Of a stretch of DNA of 64,000 bases, positions 16,610 to 24,197 are shown piece by piece. Numbering within the stretch: position 1 is the first letter of the stretch; every line of letters starts with the position of its first letter. The notes under the pieces are model-generated. The model made no database searches. It was not told the origin of the DNA and was given only the letters and a program-made list of their open reading frames with translations. A program made the position numbers and the translations under genes. The stretch lies in the NCBI GenBank assembly GCA_040751755.1, contig JBFMHC010000033.1, positions 55,960-119,959 of the forward strand, read 5' to 3'. Source of the stretch: PFJX01 sp040751755. GTDB taxonomy: Bacteria > Pseudomonadota > Gammaproteobacteria > Burkholderiales > Thiobacillaceae.

Positions 16610-17728
16610 ATGCTGTTTGGATGCAAGCAGGAGTTGTCGTCGCTGAGGCAGCGTGTCGCCGAACTGGAACAGGCGCTGGCGCTGCGTGAAAGTGAGGTGT
16701 CGGACCTGGGCGCGAACGCACGGGCGGCGGAGGAAGAGGCGGGGCGGTGCCGGCAGGAAATGGAGGCGCTGCGCGCCCTGTTCGGGAATTTCCAGGTGTT
16801 CGGCCAATCCCTCGTCGACGTGCAGACCAGCCTGAAGAAGCTGGCCGACGCGACCAAGACGGAGAAGGACCGCGCGGTGCAGGCGCAGGGGGTGTCGATC
16901 GAGAGCCGCGCCGCCATCGAGGGCATCGCCACCAACCTCGCGGAGCTGGCGCGCAGCTCCCAGCGCACCGCGGGACAGGTGGGCGAGCTGGACGGCCGGG
17001 CGCAGGAGATCAGCGGCATCGTGCAACTGATCAAGGAGATCGCCGACCAGACCAACTTGCTGGCCCTGAATGCCGCCATCGAGGCGGCACGCGCCGGCGA
17101 GCAGGGGCGGGGGTTCGCCGTGGTGGCGGACGAGGTCAGGAAGCTGGCCGAGCGCACCACCAAGGCGACCAGCGAGATCGCCGCCCTGGTCGGCCAGATC
17201 CGCGAGGACAGCACCGCCAGCCGCGACCAGATGGACCTGCTGGCGCAACAGTCCGGCACCTTCAGCCAGGATGGCCAGGATGCCGCCGCCTCCATGCGCA
17301 AGCTGCTCGACCTCTCGGCGAGCATGGAAAAATCGGTCGCCGCCTCCTCGTTGCGCAGCTTCTGCGAGCTGGCGAAGGTGGACCACCTGCTGTTCAAGTT
17401 CCGCGCCTACAAGGTCCTGCTCGGCCTCTCGCAGGAGACCGCGCACAACTTCGCCTCGCACACGGAATGCCGCCTCGGCCAGTGGTACTACCACGGCGAG
17501 GGGCAGGCCTGCTACTCGCAGCTGCCCGGCTATCGCGACGTCGAGCCGCCGCACAAGCTGGTCCACGACAGCACCATCAAGGCCCTGCAGGCCTACGCGG
17601 AGGGGGATACCTCGCGCATGCTGGCGGCGGTGGCGGAGATGGAGTCTGCCAGCATCGGCGTCCTCGCAGGACTGGAGGCGATGGCGCAGAGCGGCGAGGT
17701 GAACAGCGAGATCCTCTGCTCGCACTGA
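16610..17728 (+). CDS. Soluble methyl-accepting chemotaxis protein with C-terminal CZB zinc-binding domain
   Basis: A 372-residue receptor with no transmembrane segment. Residues about 8-60 form a coiled coil; the conserved hairpin tip that contacts CheA/CheW is near residues 144-190 (IADQTNLLALNAAIEAARAG, GFAVVADEVRKLAERT). The last 120 residues are a chemoreceptor zinc-binding (CZB) domain with its expected His/Cys ligands: KVDH, ECRLGQWYY and PPHKLVH. Related cytosolic receptors such as Helicobacter TlpD respond to oxidants or zinc. The start at 16610 follows a ggag ribosome binding site at 16601-16604. MsrA, a repair enzyme for oxidised methionine, is the convergent neighbour, which would suit an oxidant-sensing role. 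Confidence 0.92.
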   Translation: MLFGCKQELSSLRQRVAELEQALALRESEVSDLGANARAAEEEAGRCRQEMEALRALFGNFQVFGQSLVDVQTSLKKLADATKTEKDRAVQAQGVSIESRAAIEGIATNLAELARSSQRTAGQVGELDGRAQEISGIVQLIKEIADQTNLLALNAAIEAARAGEQGRGFAVVADEVRKLAERTTKATSEIAALVGQIREDSTASRDQMDLLAQQSGTFSQDGQDAAASMRKLLDLSASMEKSVAASSLRSFCELAKVDHLLFKFRAYKVLLGLSQETAHNFASHTECRLGQWYYHGEGQACYSQLPGYRDVEPPHKLVHDSTIKALQAYAEGDTSRMLAAVAEMESASIGVLAGLEAMAQSGEVNSEILCSH

Positions 17729-17746
17729 GGCGCCGGACCCCGCGGC

Positions 17747-18289
17747 CTAGGTGCCCGGCTTCAGCAGGGCGGCGAACTTCGCCCTGAACTTCGCCAGCTT
17801 CGGCGCCACCACGAACATGCAGTAGGGCTGGTGCGGGTTCCGCTCCGCGTAGCCCTGGTGGTAGTCCTCCGCCGGCCAGAAGGTCGATGCGGGGCTGACC
17901 TCGGTGACGACGGGGGCGTCGAAGGCGCGCGAGGCCTCGAGCGCGGCGATCGTCGCGCGTGCCTCGGCCTCCTGCCCGGGGGTGTGGAAGAAGATGGCGG
18001 AGCGGTACTGCGTGCCCACGTCGTTGCCCTGGCGGTTCAAGGTGGTGGGGTCGTGCAGGGCGAAGAACACCTCCAGCAGCTCCGCGAAGCCCAGGACCTC
18101 CGGGTCGAAGCGGACCTGCACCACCTCGGCATGGCCGGTATCGCCGCCGCACACCTGCTGGTAGCTCGGCCGTTCCATGCTGCCGCCCATGTAGCCGGAC
18201 ACCGCGCTCTCCACGCCGCGCAGGCGGTTGAAGGCGCTTTCCAGGCACCAGAAGCATCCGCCCGCCAAGGTTGCCGTCTGAATTGGCAT
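17747..18289 (-). CDS. msrA: Peptide-methionine (S)-S-oxide reductase MsrA
   Basis: A 180-residue enzyme that reduces methionine-S-sulfoxide in proteins and as free amino acid. The catalytic motif GGCFWCLE near the N terminus is intact, as are GYMGG and the substrate-pocket region FWPAEDYHQGY. The start at 18289 (MPIQTATLAGGCFWC) fits the cytosolic family; an in-frame ATG ten codons upstream would add a poorly conserved extension. It is convergent with the chemoreceptor gene (18 bases apart) and divergent from the HD-GYP gene. Confidence 0.95.
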   Translation of the reverse strand: MPIQTATLAGGCFWCLESAFNRLRGVESAVSGYMGGSMERPSYQQVCGGDTGHAEVVQVRFDPEVLGFAELLEVFFALHDPTTLNRQGNDVGTQYRSAIFFHTPGQEAEARATIAALEASRAFDAPVVTEVSPASTFWPAEDYHQGYAERNPHQPYCMFVVAPKLAKFRAKFAALLKPGT

Positions 18290-18362
18290 AATCGTCCCCG
18301 CAATCTGCGAAAACGCCATTTACCGCCGATACCGGCCCGGATTCAAGAGACCGTCATACCTT

Positions 18363-19637
18363 ATGAGCGAGTTGGAACAACGCATCGGCATCGACCAGGT
18401 GAGGGTGGGCCTGTACATCCGGCTGGAGGACTGGATGGACCATCCCTTCCTGTTCAACAGCTTCAAGATCCGCAACGAGAAGCAGCTCAAGGTGCTGCGC
18501 TCGCTGGGGATCCAGCATGTCATCTACGTGCGCGAGAAGAGCGAGTTGCCGCCCCTGCCGCCGCCCGCCGTGGACGCGCCGCCTCCGCCGCCGCCCGAGC
18601 CGGACCCGGAGATCGAGGCGATGCGCCAGGAGAAGAAGGCGCGGCGCGAGAAGCTGACGCAGCAGCGCGAGGCCCTGGGGCGCTGCGAGAAGAAGTTCGT
18701 CCACGGCGTCTCGACGGTGAAGAGCATGCTGCGCAACCTGTTCTCGCGCCCGCAGGAGTCGGTGCAGCAGGCGCAGGCCCTGGTCGCTGACATGGTCGAT
18801 TCGCTGCTGGCGGACAAGGACGTGGTGCTGCACCTGATGAACGCCAAGTCGGGCGACGAGAACGCCTATTACCATGCGCTGAACGTCACCATGCTGGCGC
18901 TGATCCTGGGCAAGGAGGCGGAGCTGAGCGCCGCCGAGATGCGCGCCTTAGGCATGGGCACGCTGCTGCACGACATGGGCAAGGAGAAGGTGCCGAGCCA
19001 GATCCTGCTGAAGAAGACGCCCTGGACCACGGCGGAGCGCAACTTCTACCAGCAGCACGTGATGTACGGCGTGGAGATGGTGCGCAGGCTGCCCGAGGTG
19101 CCCGCGGGCGCCCTGGAGGTGGTGGCCATGCACCACGAGTTCCTCGACGGCAGCGGTTTTCCGGGCCGCCTCACCGCGGATCGCATCGGCCGCTTCGCGC
19201 GCATCGCCGCCATCGTCAACACCTTCGACAACTACTGCAACCGCGTCAACGCGGCGGACTCCATGACCCCCGCGGAGGCGATCAGCGTGATGTTCAAGAA
19301 GGAGAAGGAAAAATACGATCCGGCGCTGATGCAGATGTTCATCCGCTGCATGGGCGTGTACCCGCCGGGCAGCGTGGTGCAGCTCAACGACGGCACCATC
19401 GGCCTGGTGATGAGCGTCAACCCGGGCAGCCTGCTGCACCCTTCGCTGCTCATCTACGACCCGGACGTGCCGAAGGAGGAGGCCCTCTGGCTCGACATGT
19501 CCGCCGACCCGGACCTCAAGGTGGCGAAGACCCTGCGCCCCGCCGATCTGCCACGCGAGGTGTTCGAATACCTGGAGCCGCGCACCCGCGTCAGCTACTA
19601 CGCCGGCAACAACGCCTCCACCAGCCGCACCCAGTAA
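18363..19637 (+). CDS. HD-GYP domain c-di-GMP phosphodiesterase with N-terminal DUF3391
   Basis: A 424-residue cytosolic protein. The N-terminal 130 residues match the DUF3391 layout (VGLYIRLEDWMDHPF), then a proline-rich linker and a charged helix, then the HD-GYP domain. The metal motif LLHDMGKEKVPSQIL (near residue 202) and the GYP motif as HHEFLDGSGFPG (near 257; here G-F-P) are both complete, so hydrolysis of c-di-GMP is likely. The 3' end overlaps the convergent M20 amidohydrolase gene by 40 bases. Confidence 0.92.
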   Translation: MSELEQRIGIDQVRVGLYIRLEDWMDHPFLFNSFKIRNEKQLKVLRSLGIQHVIYVREKSELPPLPPPAVDAPPPPPPEPDPEIEAMRQEKKARREKLTQQREALGRCEKKFVHGVSTVKSMLRNLFSRPQESVQQAQALVADMVDSLLADKDVVLHLMNAKSGDENAYYHALNVTMLALILGKEAELSAAEMRALGMGTLLHDMGKEKVPSQILLKKTPWTTAERNFYQQHVMYGVEMVRRLPEVPAGALEVVAMHHEFLDGSGFPGRLTADRIGRFARIAAIVNTFDNYCNRVNAADSMTPAEAISVMFKKEKEKYDPALMQMFIRCMGVYPPGSVVQLNDGTIGLVMSVNPGSLLHPSLLIYDPDVPKEEALWLDMSADPDLKVAKTLRPADLPREVFEYLEPRTRVSYYAGNNASTSRTQ

Positions 19638-20770
19638 CTCGCGCCCAGGGTCAGGATCCCGTCGTTGAAGTCGTAGCGCGGGTTGTGCAGCATGCAGCCG
19701 CCCTCCGCCAGGCCGTTGCCGATCCACACGTAGCAGCCCGGCTTCTCGCGCAGCATGTAGGCGAAGTCCTCGGCGCCCATGGAGGGGTTGGCGTCCGTGC
19801 GCACCCGCTCCGCCCCCACCAGCTTCGTCAGCACCTCGCGGCAGCGCGCCGCCTCGGCGGCGCTGTTGATCGTCGGCGGGTAGCCGCGCCGGTATTCCAG
19901 ACTGGCCTGCACGCCGTGCGCCGCGCCGATGCCCGCGCACTGACGCTCCAGCGCCGCCTCGACGGCATCGCGCACCTCGTCGCGGAAGGCGCGCACCGTG
20001 CCGCCGATCCGCGCCTCGGCGGGGATCACGTTGTAGGCCTCGCCGCCGGCGAAGAAGCGCGTCACCGAGAGCACCGCCGAATCGAGCGGGTCGAGGTTGC
20101 GGCTGACAATGCCCTGCAGGGCCTGCACCAGGGCCGCGCCGGCGAGCAGGGGGTCGCGGCCCTGGTGCGGCATGGCGGCGTGCGCGCCGTGGCCGCGCAC
20201 GCGGATATCGAACTGGTCGGCGCAGGCCATCACCGGCCCGCTGTGCACGGCGAACTCGCCCGCCGGCAGGCCCGGCCAGTTGTGCATGCCGTACACCGAC
20301 TCGACCGGGAAACGCTCGAACAGGCCCTGTTCGATCATCACCCGCGCGCCGCCGTCGGTCTCCTCCGCAGGCTGGAAGATGAATACGACGGTGCCGTCGA
20401 AGTTGGGGTGCTCTGCCAGGTGCTGTGCGGCGCCGAGCAGCATGGCGGTGTGGCCGTCGTGGCCGCAGGCATGCATGCGGCCGTCATGGCGCGAGCGGTG
20501 CGGAAAGGCGTTCTGCTCCTGCACCGGCAGGGCGTCCATGTCGGCTCGCAGGCCGATCATGCGCGGGCCGTCGCCGTGCCGCAGCACCCCCACCACGCCG
20601 GTTCCGGCGAGGCCGCGGTGCACCTCGATGCCGCAGGCGACGAGGAATTCCGTGACGCGTTCGCTGGTGCGATGCTCCTGATACGCCAGTTCGGGATGGG
20701 CGTGCAGGTCATGGCGCAGGGCCACCAGCCGCTCGCGCCGCGCCTGCAGGGCGGGGATCGCCGCATTCAT
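19598..20770 (-). CDS. M20 family amidohydrolase (HipO/AbgB type)
   Basis: A 390-residue zinc amidohydrolase similar to hippurate and N-acyl amino acid hydrolases. Visible motifs: RADMDALPVQE, MHACGHDGHTAMLLGAA with the metal-binding Cys/His set, FIFQPAEE with the catalytic Glu pair, and a lid-domain insertion. The C terminus (NPSMGAEDFAYML) supplies the last metal ligand. Cytosolic; the true substrate is not predictable. The ATG at 20770 shares a base with the stop of the SirB2 gene upstream (TGATG), so both are probably cotranslated. Confidence 0.93.
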   Translation of the reverse strand: MNAAIPALQARRERLVALRHDLHAHPELAYQEHRTSERVTEFLVACGIEVHRGLAGTGVVGVLRHGDGPRMIGLRADMDALPVQEQNAFPHRSRHDGRMHACGHDGHTAMLLGAAQHLAEHPNFDGTVVFIFQPAEETDGGARVMIEQGLFERFPVESVYGMHNWPGLPAGEFAVHSGPVMACADQFDIRVRGHGAHAAMPHQGRDPLLAGAALVQALQGIVSRNLDPLDSAVLSVTRFFAGGEAYNVIPAEARIGGTVRAFRDEVRDAVEAALERQCAGIGAAHGVQASLEYRRGYPPTINSAAEAARCREVLTKLVGAERVRTDANPSMGAEDFAYMLREKPGCYVWIGNGLAEGGCMLHNPRYDFNDGILTLGASYWVRLVEALLPA

Positions 20771-21153
20771 CACGCGACCCCCGGCATGACCTGCTTGGTC
20801 ACCGCCACGGCGACGATGTAGGCGAACACGCCCAGCGCGGCGATCAGGGCCTTCACGCGCACCGCCTTGCTGCGGCCGCGCTTCAGCGCCACCGTGCCGA
20901 GGCCGATGTAGGCGAGCAGGCCGATGATCTTGGCCAGCAGCCAGGGCTGCTGCAGGGGGTTGAGGCCGCCCACCGCGAGCATGGCGATCGCCGCGCCGAG
21001 CAGCAGGGTGTCGTTGACGTGCGGCACGATCCGCACCCAGCGGTCGGCGAGGCGCGGCGAGTCGCGCAGCATCCAGAAGGCGCGCAGCAGGAACAGGGCC
21101 AGGCTGAGGTGTACGGCGCCGACGTGCGCGAGGCGTAGCAGGGTGTAGTCCAT
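20770..21153 (-). CDS. SirB2 family membrane protein
   Basis: A 127-residue inner-membrane protein with four hydrophobic segments, starting MDYTLLRLAHVGAVHLSLAL and carrying the SirB2 pattern PHVNDTLLL and LNPLQQPWLLAKI. The molecular function of SirB2 is unknown; the name comes from a Shigella invasion regulator locus. It overlaps the amidohydrolase gene by one base and comes after the PEP-CTERM gene and its terminator, so it probably has its own promoter in 21154-21214. Confidence 0.88.
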   Translation of the reverse strand: MDYTLLRLAHVGAVHLSLALFLLRAFWMLRDSPRLADRWVRIVPHVNDTLLLGAAIAMLAVGGLNPLQQPWLLAKIIGLLAYIGLGTVALKRGRSKAVRVKALIAALGVFAYIVAVAVTKQVMPGVA

Positions 21154-21214
21154 GGTCCGGGGGGGCTGGGCAAAGAACGGATTCTAGCCTTCTCCCGGGC
21201 GTGCGCCGCGCAAC

Positions 21215-21237
21215 AAAAAACCCCGCCGTAGGCGGGG
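21215..21237 (-). terminator. Rho-independent terminator after the PEP-CTERM gene
   Basis: On the minus strand: stem ccccgcc/ggcgggg (21221-21237, loop 21228-21230) followed by a run of six T (A-run at 21215-21220 on the plus strand). It lies 24 bases past the stop of the PEP-CTERM gene and isolates it from the SirB2 gene. Confidence 0.85.
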
Positions 21238-21261
21238 TCGCGGCGCGGCGGCGGCGGGCGT

Positions 21262-22371
21262 TCAGCGCGTGCCGTGGCGGCGTCGAGCGGCCAGGCCGAC
21301 CAGGCCCAGGCCGGCGAGCATCATGGCGTAGGCCTCGGGCTCGGGGATTGCCGCCACGTCCAGGTTGGCGGCGGCGTTCTGTGCGCCGATGTAGGCACCG
21401 AGCTCGATCGGGCGGCTCGCGTCGTAGCCCGGCAGGTCCGGGTGGTTCGGGTGCGAATCCCTGCCCACCAGTGCCTCGTGGCTCTCGAGGTCGTAGTCGC
21501 CGCTGTACTTGTAGAACTCGTAGCGACGCACGATGGAGGCGGCCTTGGGGCCGACGGGGGCACCGTAGCCGCTTTCCAGCCGGCCTGCCAGGGGGTTGCC
21601 CGGATCGGTCTGCAGCAACTGCCATTCGACCTCGGTCTGCGCCTGGTCGATGACGGGGTCGCCGCCGATCAGGTTCTCCAGCTCCACCTCGTGTTCCAGC
21701 TCGGTGGTGAAGACCTTGACCCAGATGGCCTCGCCGAACCGGGCCTCGTTCTCCGGCGCCGGCGCCTCGATCCGCGCCATCACGACCGGCGGCGCGCCGA
21801 CGACCGGGGCGGGCGAGACGTTCCACACGGGCGCCGGCAGGTTGACCACGCCGTTGGTCAGAACGCCGGGGGTCCCCGTCTCCAGCAGCCAGCTGTAGGT
21901 GGTCTTGCTCGGGTTCTTCAGGGTGCCCACGCCGAAGTGGTCGCACGGGGTGCCGGCGTTGTAGCCGACGCCGCCGCCGGTCCAGCAGTTGTCGCCCGGG
22001 GTGACGAAGCTGCCGCTGGGCGTGCCGTAGTCCCAGCCGGTGCCGTCGAAAAGGCCCATGTAGGTGACCCGGGTGCCGAATTTCGCGCCGTTCGTGTACT
22101 CGGTGATGGTGGGGGCGCCATAGCGCTGCACGGCGTTCGCGGGGTCGAAGCCGCGGCCGCTGGGGAAGCCGCGGCCGGCGCCGCCGAAGGTGTCGGTGAT
22201 GTCCGAGCTGTGCAGGTCCTCCAGCTCGATCTCGAAGCCGTGCGCGGTGCTGCCGGTGTCGTTGATGACGTCGAAGTTGCCGAGGAAACCGACCACGGAG
22301 GCGGAACCCGTGGCCGGCAGGGTCGCCAGGGACAGGGCGACGGCGAGTGCGTTGCGTTTGATGGTGTTCAT
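21262..22371 (-). CDS. PEP-CTERM sorting domain protein, exported
   Basis: A 369-residue exported protein: N-terminal signal peptide (MNTIKRNALAVALSLATLPA), a large extracytoplasmic region rich in Gly, Asp and Thr, and a typical PEP-CTERM tail (AAIPEPEAYAMMLAGLGLVG then ARRRHG). Such tails are recognised by an exosortase (XrtA or XrtB), which cuts and anchors the protein; the exosortase gene is not in the window. Two cysteines (NCWTGG and PCDHFG) may form a disulfide. The function of the main body is unknown. The gene has its own terminator and a 220-base divergent promoter region shared with the membrane protein gene. Confidence 0.9.
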   Translation of the reverse strand: MNTIKRNALAVALSLATLPATGSASVVGFLGNFDVINDTGSTAHGFEIELEDLHSSDITDTFGGAGRGFPSGRGFDPANAVQRYGAPTITEYTNGAKFGTRVTYMGLFDGTGWDYGTPSGSFVTPGDNCWTGGGVGYNAGTPCDHFGVGTLKNPSKTTYSWLLETGTPGVLTNGVVNLPAPVWNVSPAPVVGAPPVVMARIEAPAPENEARFGEAIWVKVFTTELEHEVELENLIGGDPVIDQAQTEVEWQLLQTDPGNPLAGRLESGYGAPVGPKAASIVRRYEFYKYSGDYDLESHEALVGRDSHPNHPDLPGYDASRPIELGAYIGAQNAAANLDVAAIPEPEAYAMMLAGLGLVGLAARRRHGTR

Positions 22372-22475
22372 GCTCCCTTTCTCCTTGATGTGGTGGTGGG
22401 TCGTGCCGCTGGACGCGGCATCGGGGTTGTTGTGGAAATATGTTCATCCATGATTGATGTCGCAGCGATTACAGC

Positions 22476-22497
22476 GGCAGGGGTTTTTACCCCTGCC
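22476..22497. promoter_or_regulatory. Perfect 8-bp hairpin in the divergent promoter region
   Basis: ggcagggg (22476-22483), loop ttttta, cccctgcc (22490-22497). It stands 105 bases before the PEP-CTERM start and 97 bases before the membrane protein start. With only a T-rich loop and no T-run after it, it is more likely an operator or an mRNA leader structure than a terminator. Confidence 0.35.
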
Positions 22498-22593
22498 ACC
22501 GCCGCGGGTGGGGGCTGACAAGGGTCAATGCCATGCCGCCGATCATTCGGCATGATGTCGCCCGGACGTCACCCCACCGCAACGGAATCCGCC

Positions 22594-23697
22594 ATGCTCG
22601 TCACCCTGATCGCTGCCACCCTGATCGCCATGCTCGCCGGCCAGGCCCTGCCCAAGGCCTTCGCGGCCGCGCCTGCGTTCTGGGCGCATATCGCCCTCGG
22701 GTTGGGGGTGATGACCCTGATCACGGCCGCCATGCAGCACTTCGTGCCGGTGCTGACGCGTACCCGCGGCACCGGTCCCTGGCTGGCGCGTCTGCCGCTG
22801 CTGATGCTGCTCGCCGCCGGCCTCGCGGTGGCGGCGCTGGGCGGCTGGCTGGATTTCGCCTGGATCGCCGTTGCCGCCCTGCTCGCCCTGTCCGGGGCAG
22901 GCACCATGATGGTCTGGATGCGCGCGCGCGCCGGCCAGGCCCTGGGCGGCGCGCATCCGGGGCTGCACTGGTACGTGGCGGCGATGGGCTGCCTGGCGGC
23001 GGCGCTCGCAGCGGCCCTGCTGATCCCCGTCGTGCCGGCCTGGCACGCCGAGCTGCGCGCCTTCCACCTGCACCTCAACCTGTATGGCTTCGTCGCCCTC
23101 ACCGCCGTGGGGACCCTGCAGGTGCTGATGCCCACCGCCGCCGGCCAGGGCGACCCGGCGGTGGGGCTGCGGCTGCGCCGCGACCTCAAGTGGGCGCTGG
23201 GCGGGGCGCTCGCCATCGCCGTCGGCCAGGCCCTGCTGCCGCCGCTCACCGCGCTGGGCGTGGCCCTCTGGGGCTGGGTCCTGGTGCGCATGCTCGCGGC
23301 GTGGTGGCGCCTGCATCGCGCGCGCATCCTTGCCCTGCACGGCGCCGAGCCGGTGCTGGTGGTCGCCGTCCTCGGTCTCGCTGCCGCGCTCGTCGGCCTG
23401 CTGCCCGTTGGTGACTCGGCGGGGCCGCTGGCCCTGTTCCTGCCCGCCTTCCTCATGCCCCTGGTGACGGGGGCGGCGGGCGTGCTCGCGCCGGTGTGGC
23501 TGAATCCCGCTCAGGCCTCGGCGCACCAGGCGGGGCGCGCGGCCCTCAACCGCTGGGGCGGCATCCGCGCGCTGCTGTTCCTGTCGGCGGCCCTGCTGCC
23601 GCTGCTCGGCTACCGGTGCGCGGGCATGCCGGCCCTCACCGCCCTGTTCTGGTTCGGCATCCTGTTCGCGGTCTGGATCTACCGTGAGGCGCGCTGA
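22594..23697 (+). CDS. Polytopic membrane protein resembling haem-copper-oxidase subunit I/NnrS-like proteins
   Basis: A 367-residue protein with about ten to twelve predicted membrane helices, extremely rich in Ala and Leu. Conserved-looking histidines sit at helix ends: MQHFVPVLTRT, GLHWYVAAMG and FHLHLNLYGFVALTAVG. The last resembles the haem-ligand helix of oxidase subunit I and NnrS-type proteins, in which paired histidines bind haem or metal. No assignment to a named enzyme is possible. The start at 22594 (MLVTLIAATLIAML) is chosen because the first helix begins there; in-frame upstream codons would add a hydrophilic stretch. The Met-rich secreted protein gene follows after 48 bases. 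Confidence 0.65.
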   Translation: MLVTLIAATLIAMLAGQALPKAFAAAPAFWAHIALGLGVMTLITAAMQHFVPVLTRTRGTGPWLARLPLLMLLAAGLAVAALGGWLDFAWIAVAALLALSGAGTMMVWMRARAGQALGGAHPGLHWYVAAMGCLAAALAAALLIPVVPAWHAELRAFHLHLNLYGFVALTAVGTLQVLMPTAAGQGDPAVGLRLRRDLKWALGGALAIAVGQALLPPLTALGVALWGWVLVRMLAAWWRLHRARILALHGAEPVLVVAVLGLAAALVGLLPVGDSAGPLALFLPAFLMPLVTGAAGVLAPVWLNPAQASAHQAGRAALNRWGGIRALLFLSAALLPLLGYRCAGMPALTALFWFGILFAVWIYREAR

Positions 23698-23745
23698 TCC
23701 AGGTGCTATGTTTCAGGTGTCTTGAACCTGATCCTGGAGCGCACC

Positions 23746-24150
23746 ATGAACCGTTTGAAACCCGCCGCCATCGCATGCGCCATGCTCCTGCTGGGCCAGC
23801 TGCCCGCCCACGCGTGGGCGGAGGAGGCGCCGAAGCTGGAGACCACGCCGGCGACCCCGGCCGCGCCGGCCCCCATGGACGACATGCAGGCGATGATGCC
23901 GGGCATGGGAATGGGCATGGGGCCAGGCGGCCGCTGCAACAAGCGTCCCGGCATGGGCCAGGGCATGGGGCAGGGCATGATGATGGGCGGCGGCGGCATG
24001 GGCATGGGGCCGGGGGGCAAGCCCTGCCACCGCAATGCCGGTGCCTGTGATTGTGGTTGTGAAGGCGGTGGCGACGTGGCTGCCCGCCTCGACGAGATCG
24101 AGAAGCGCCTCGACATGATGCAGATGATGCTGAAGATGATGATGCGCTGA
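23746..24150 (+). CDS. Secreted Met/Gly-rich protein with Cys cluster, possible metal binder
   Basis: A 134-residue protein with a signal peptide (MNRLKPAAIACAMLLLGQ, cleavage near AHAWA). The middle consists of Met-Gly repeats, with MGMGPGG occurring twice and many GMGQGM/GMMMGG units, flanked by Cys-rich stretches (RCNKR, PCHRNAGACDCGCEGG). The C terminus is a short amphipathic coiled coil (DEIEKRLDMMQMMLKMMMR). About a quarter of the mature chain is Met. Periplasmic Met-rich and Cys-rich proteins often bind Cu(I) or other soft metals, so a copper or silver buffer role is inferred. No family name is recognised. Confidence 0.7.
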   Translation: MNRLKPAAIACAMLLLGQLPAHAWAEEAPKLETTPATPAAPAPMDDMQAMMPGMGMGMGPGGRCNKRPGMGQGMGQGMMMGGGGMGMGPGGKPCHRNAGACDCGCEGGGDVAARLDEIEKRLDMMQMMLKMMMR

Positions 24151-24197
24151 CGCCGCGTCGGCGGGCGGTGTCCGGCCGGGTGATAAACTCGCGCGCC

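Noticed and set aside
22372..22593. Search for a sigma-54 promoter of the PEP-CTERM gene
   Set aside because: No GG-N10-GC element of the TGGCAC-N5-TTGC kind is found on the minus strand.
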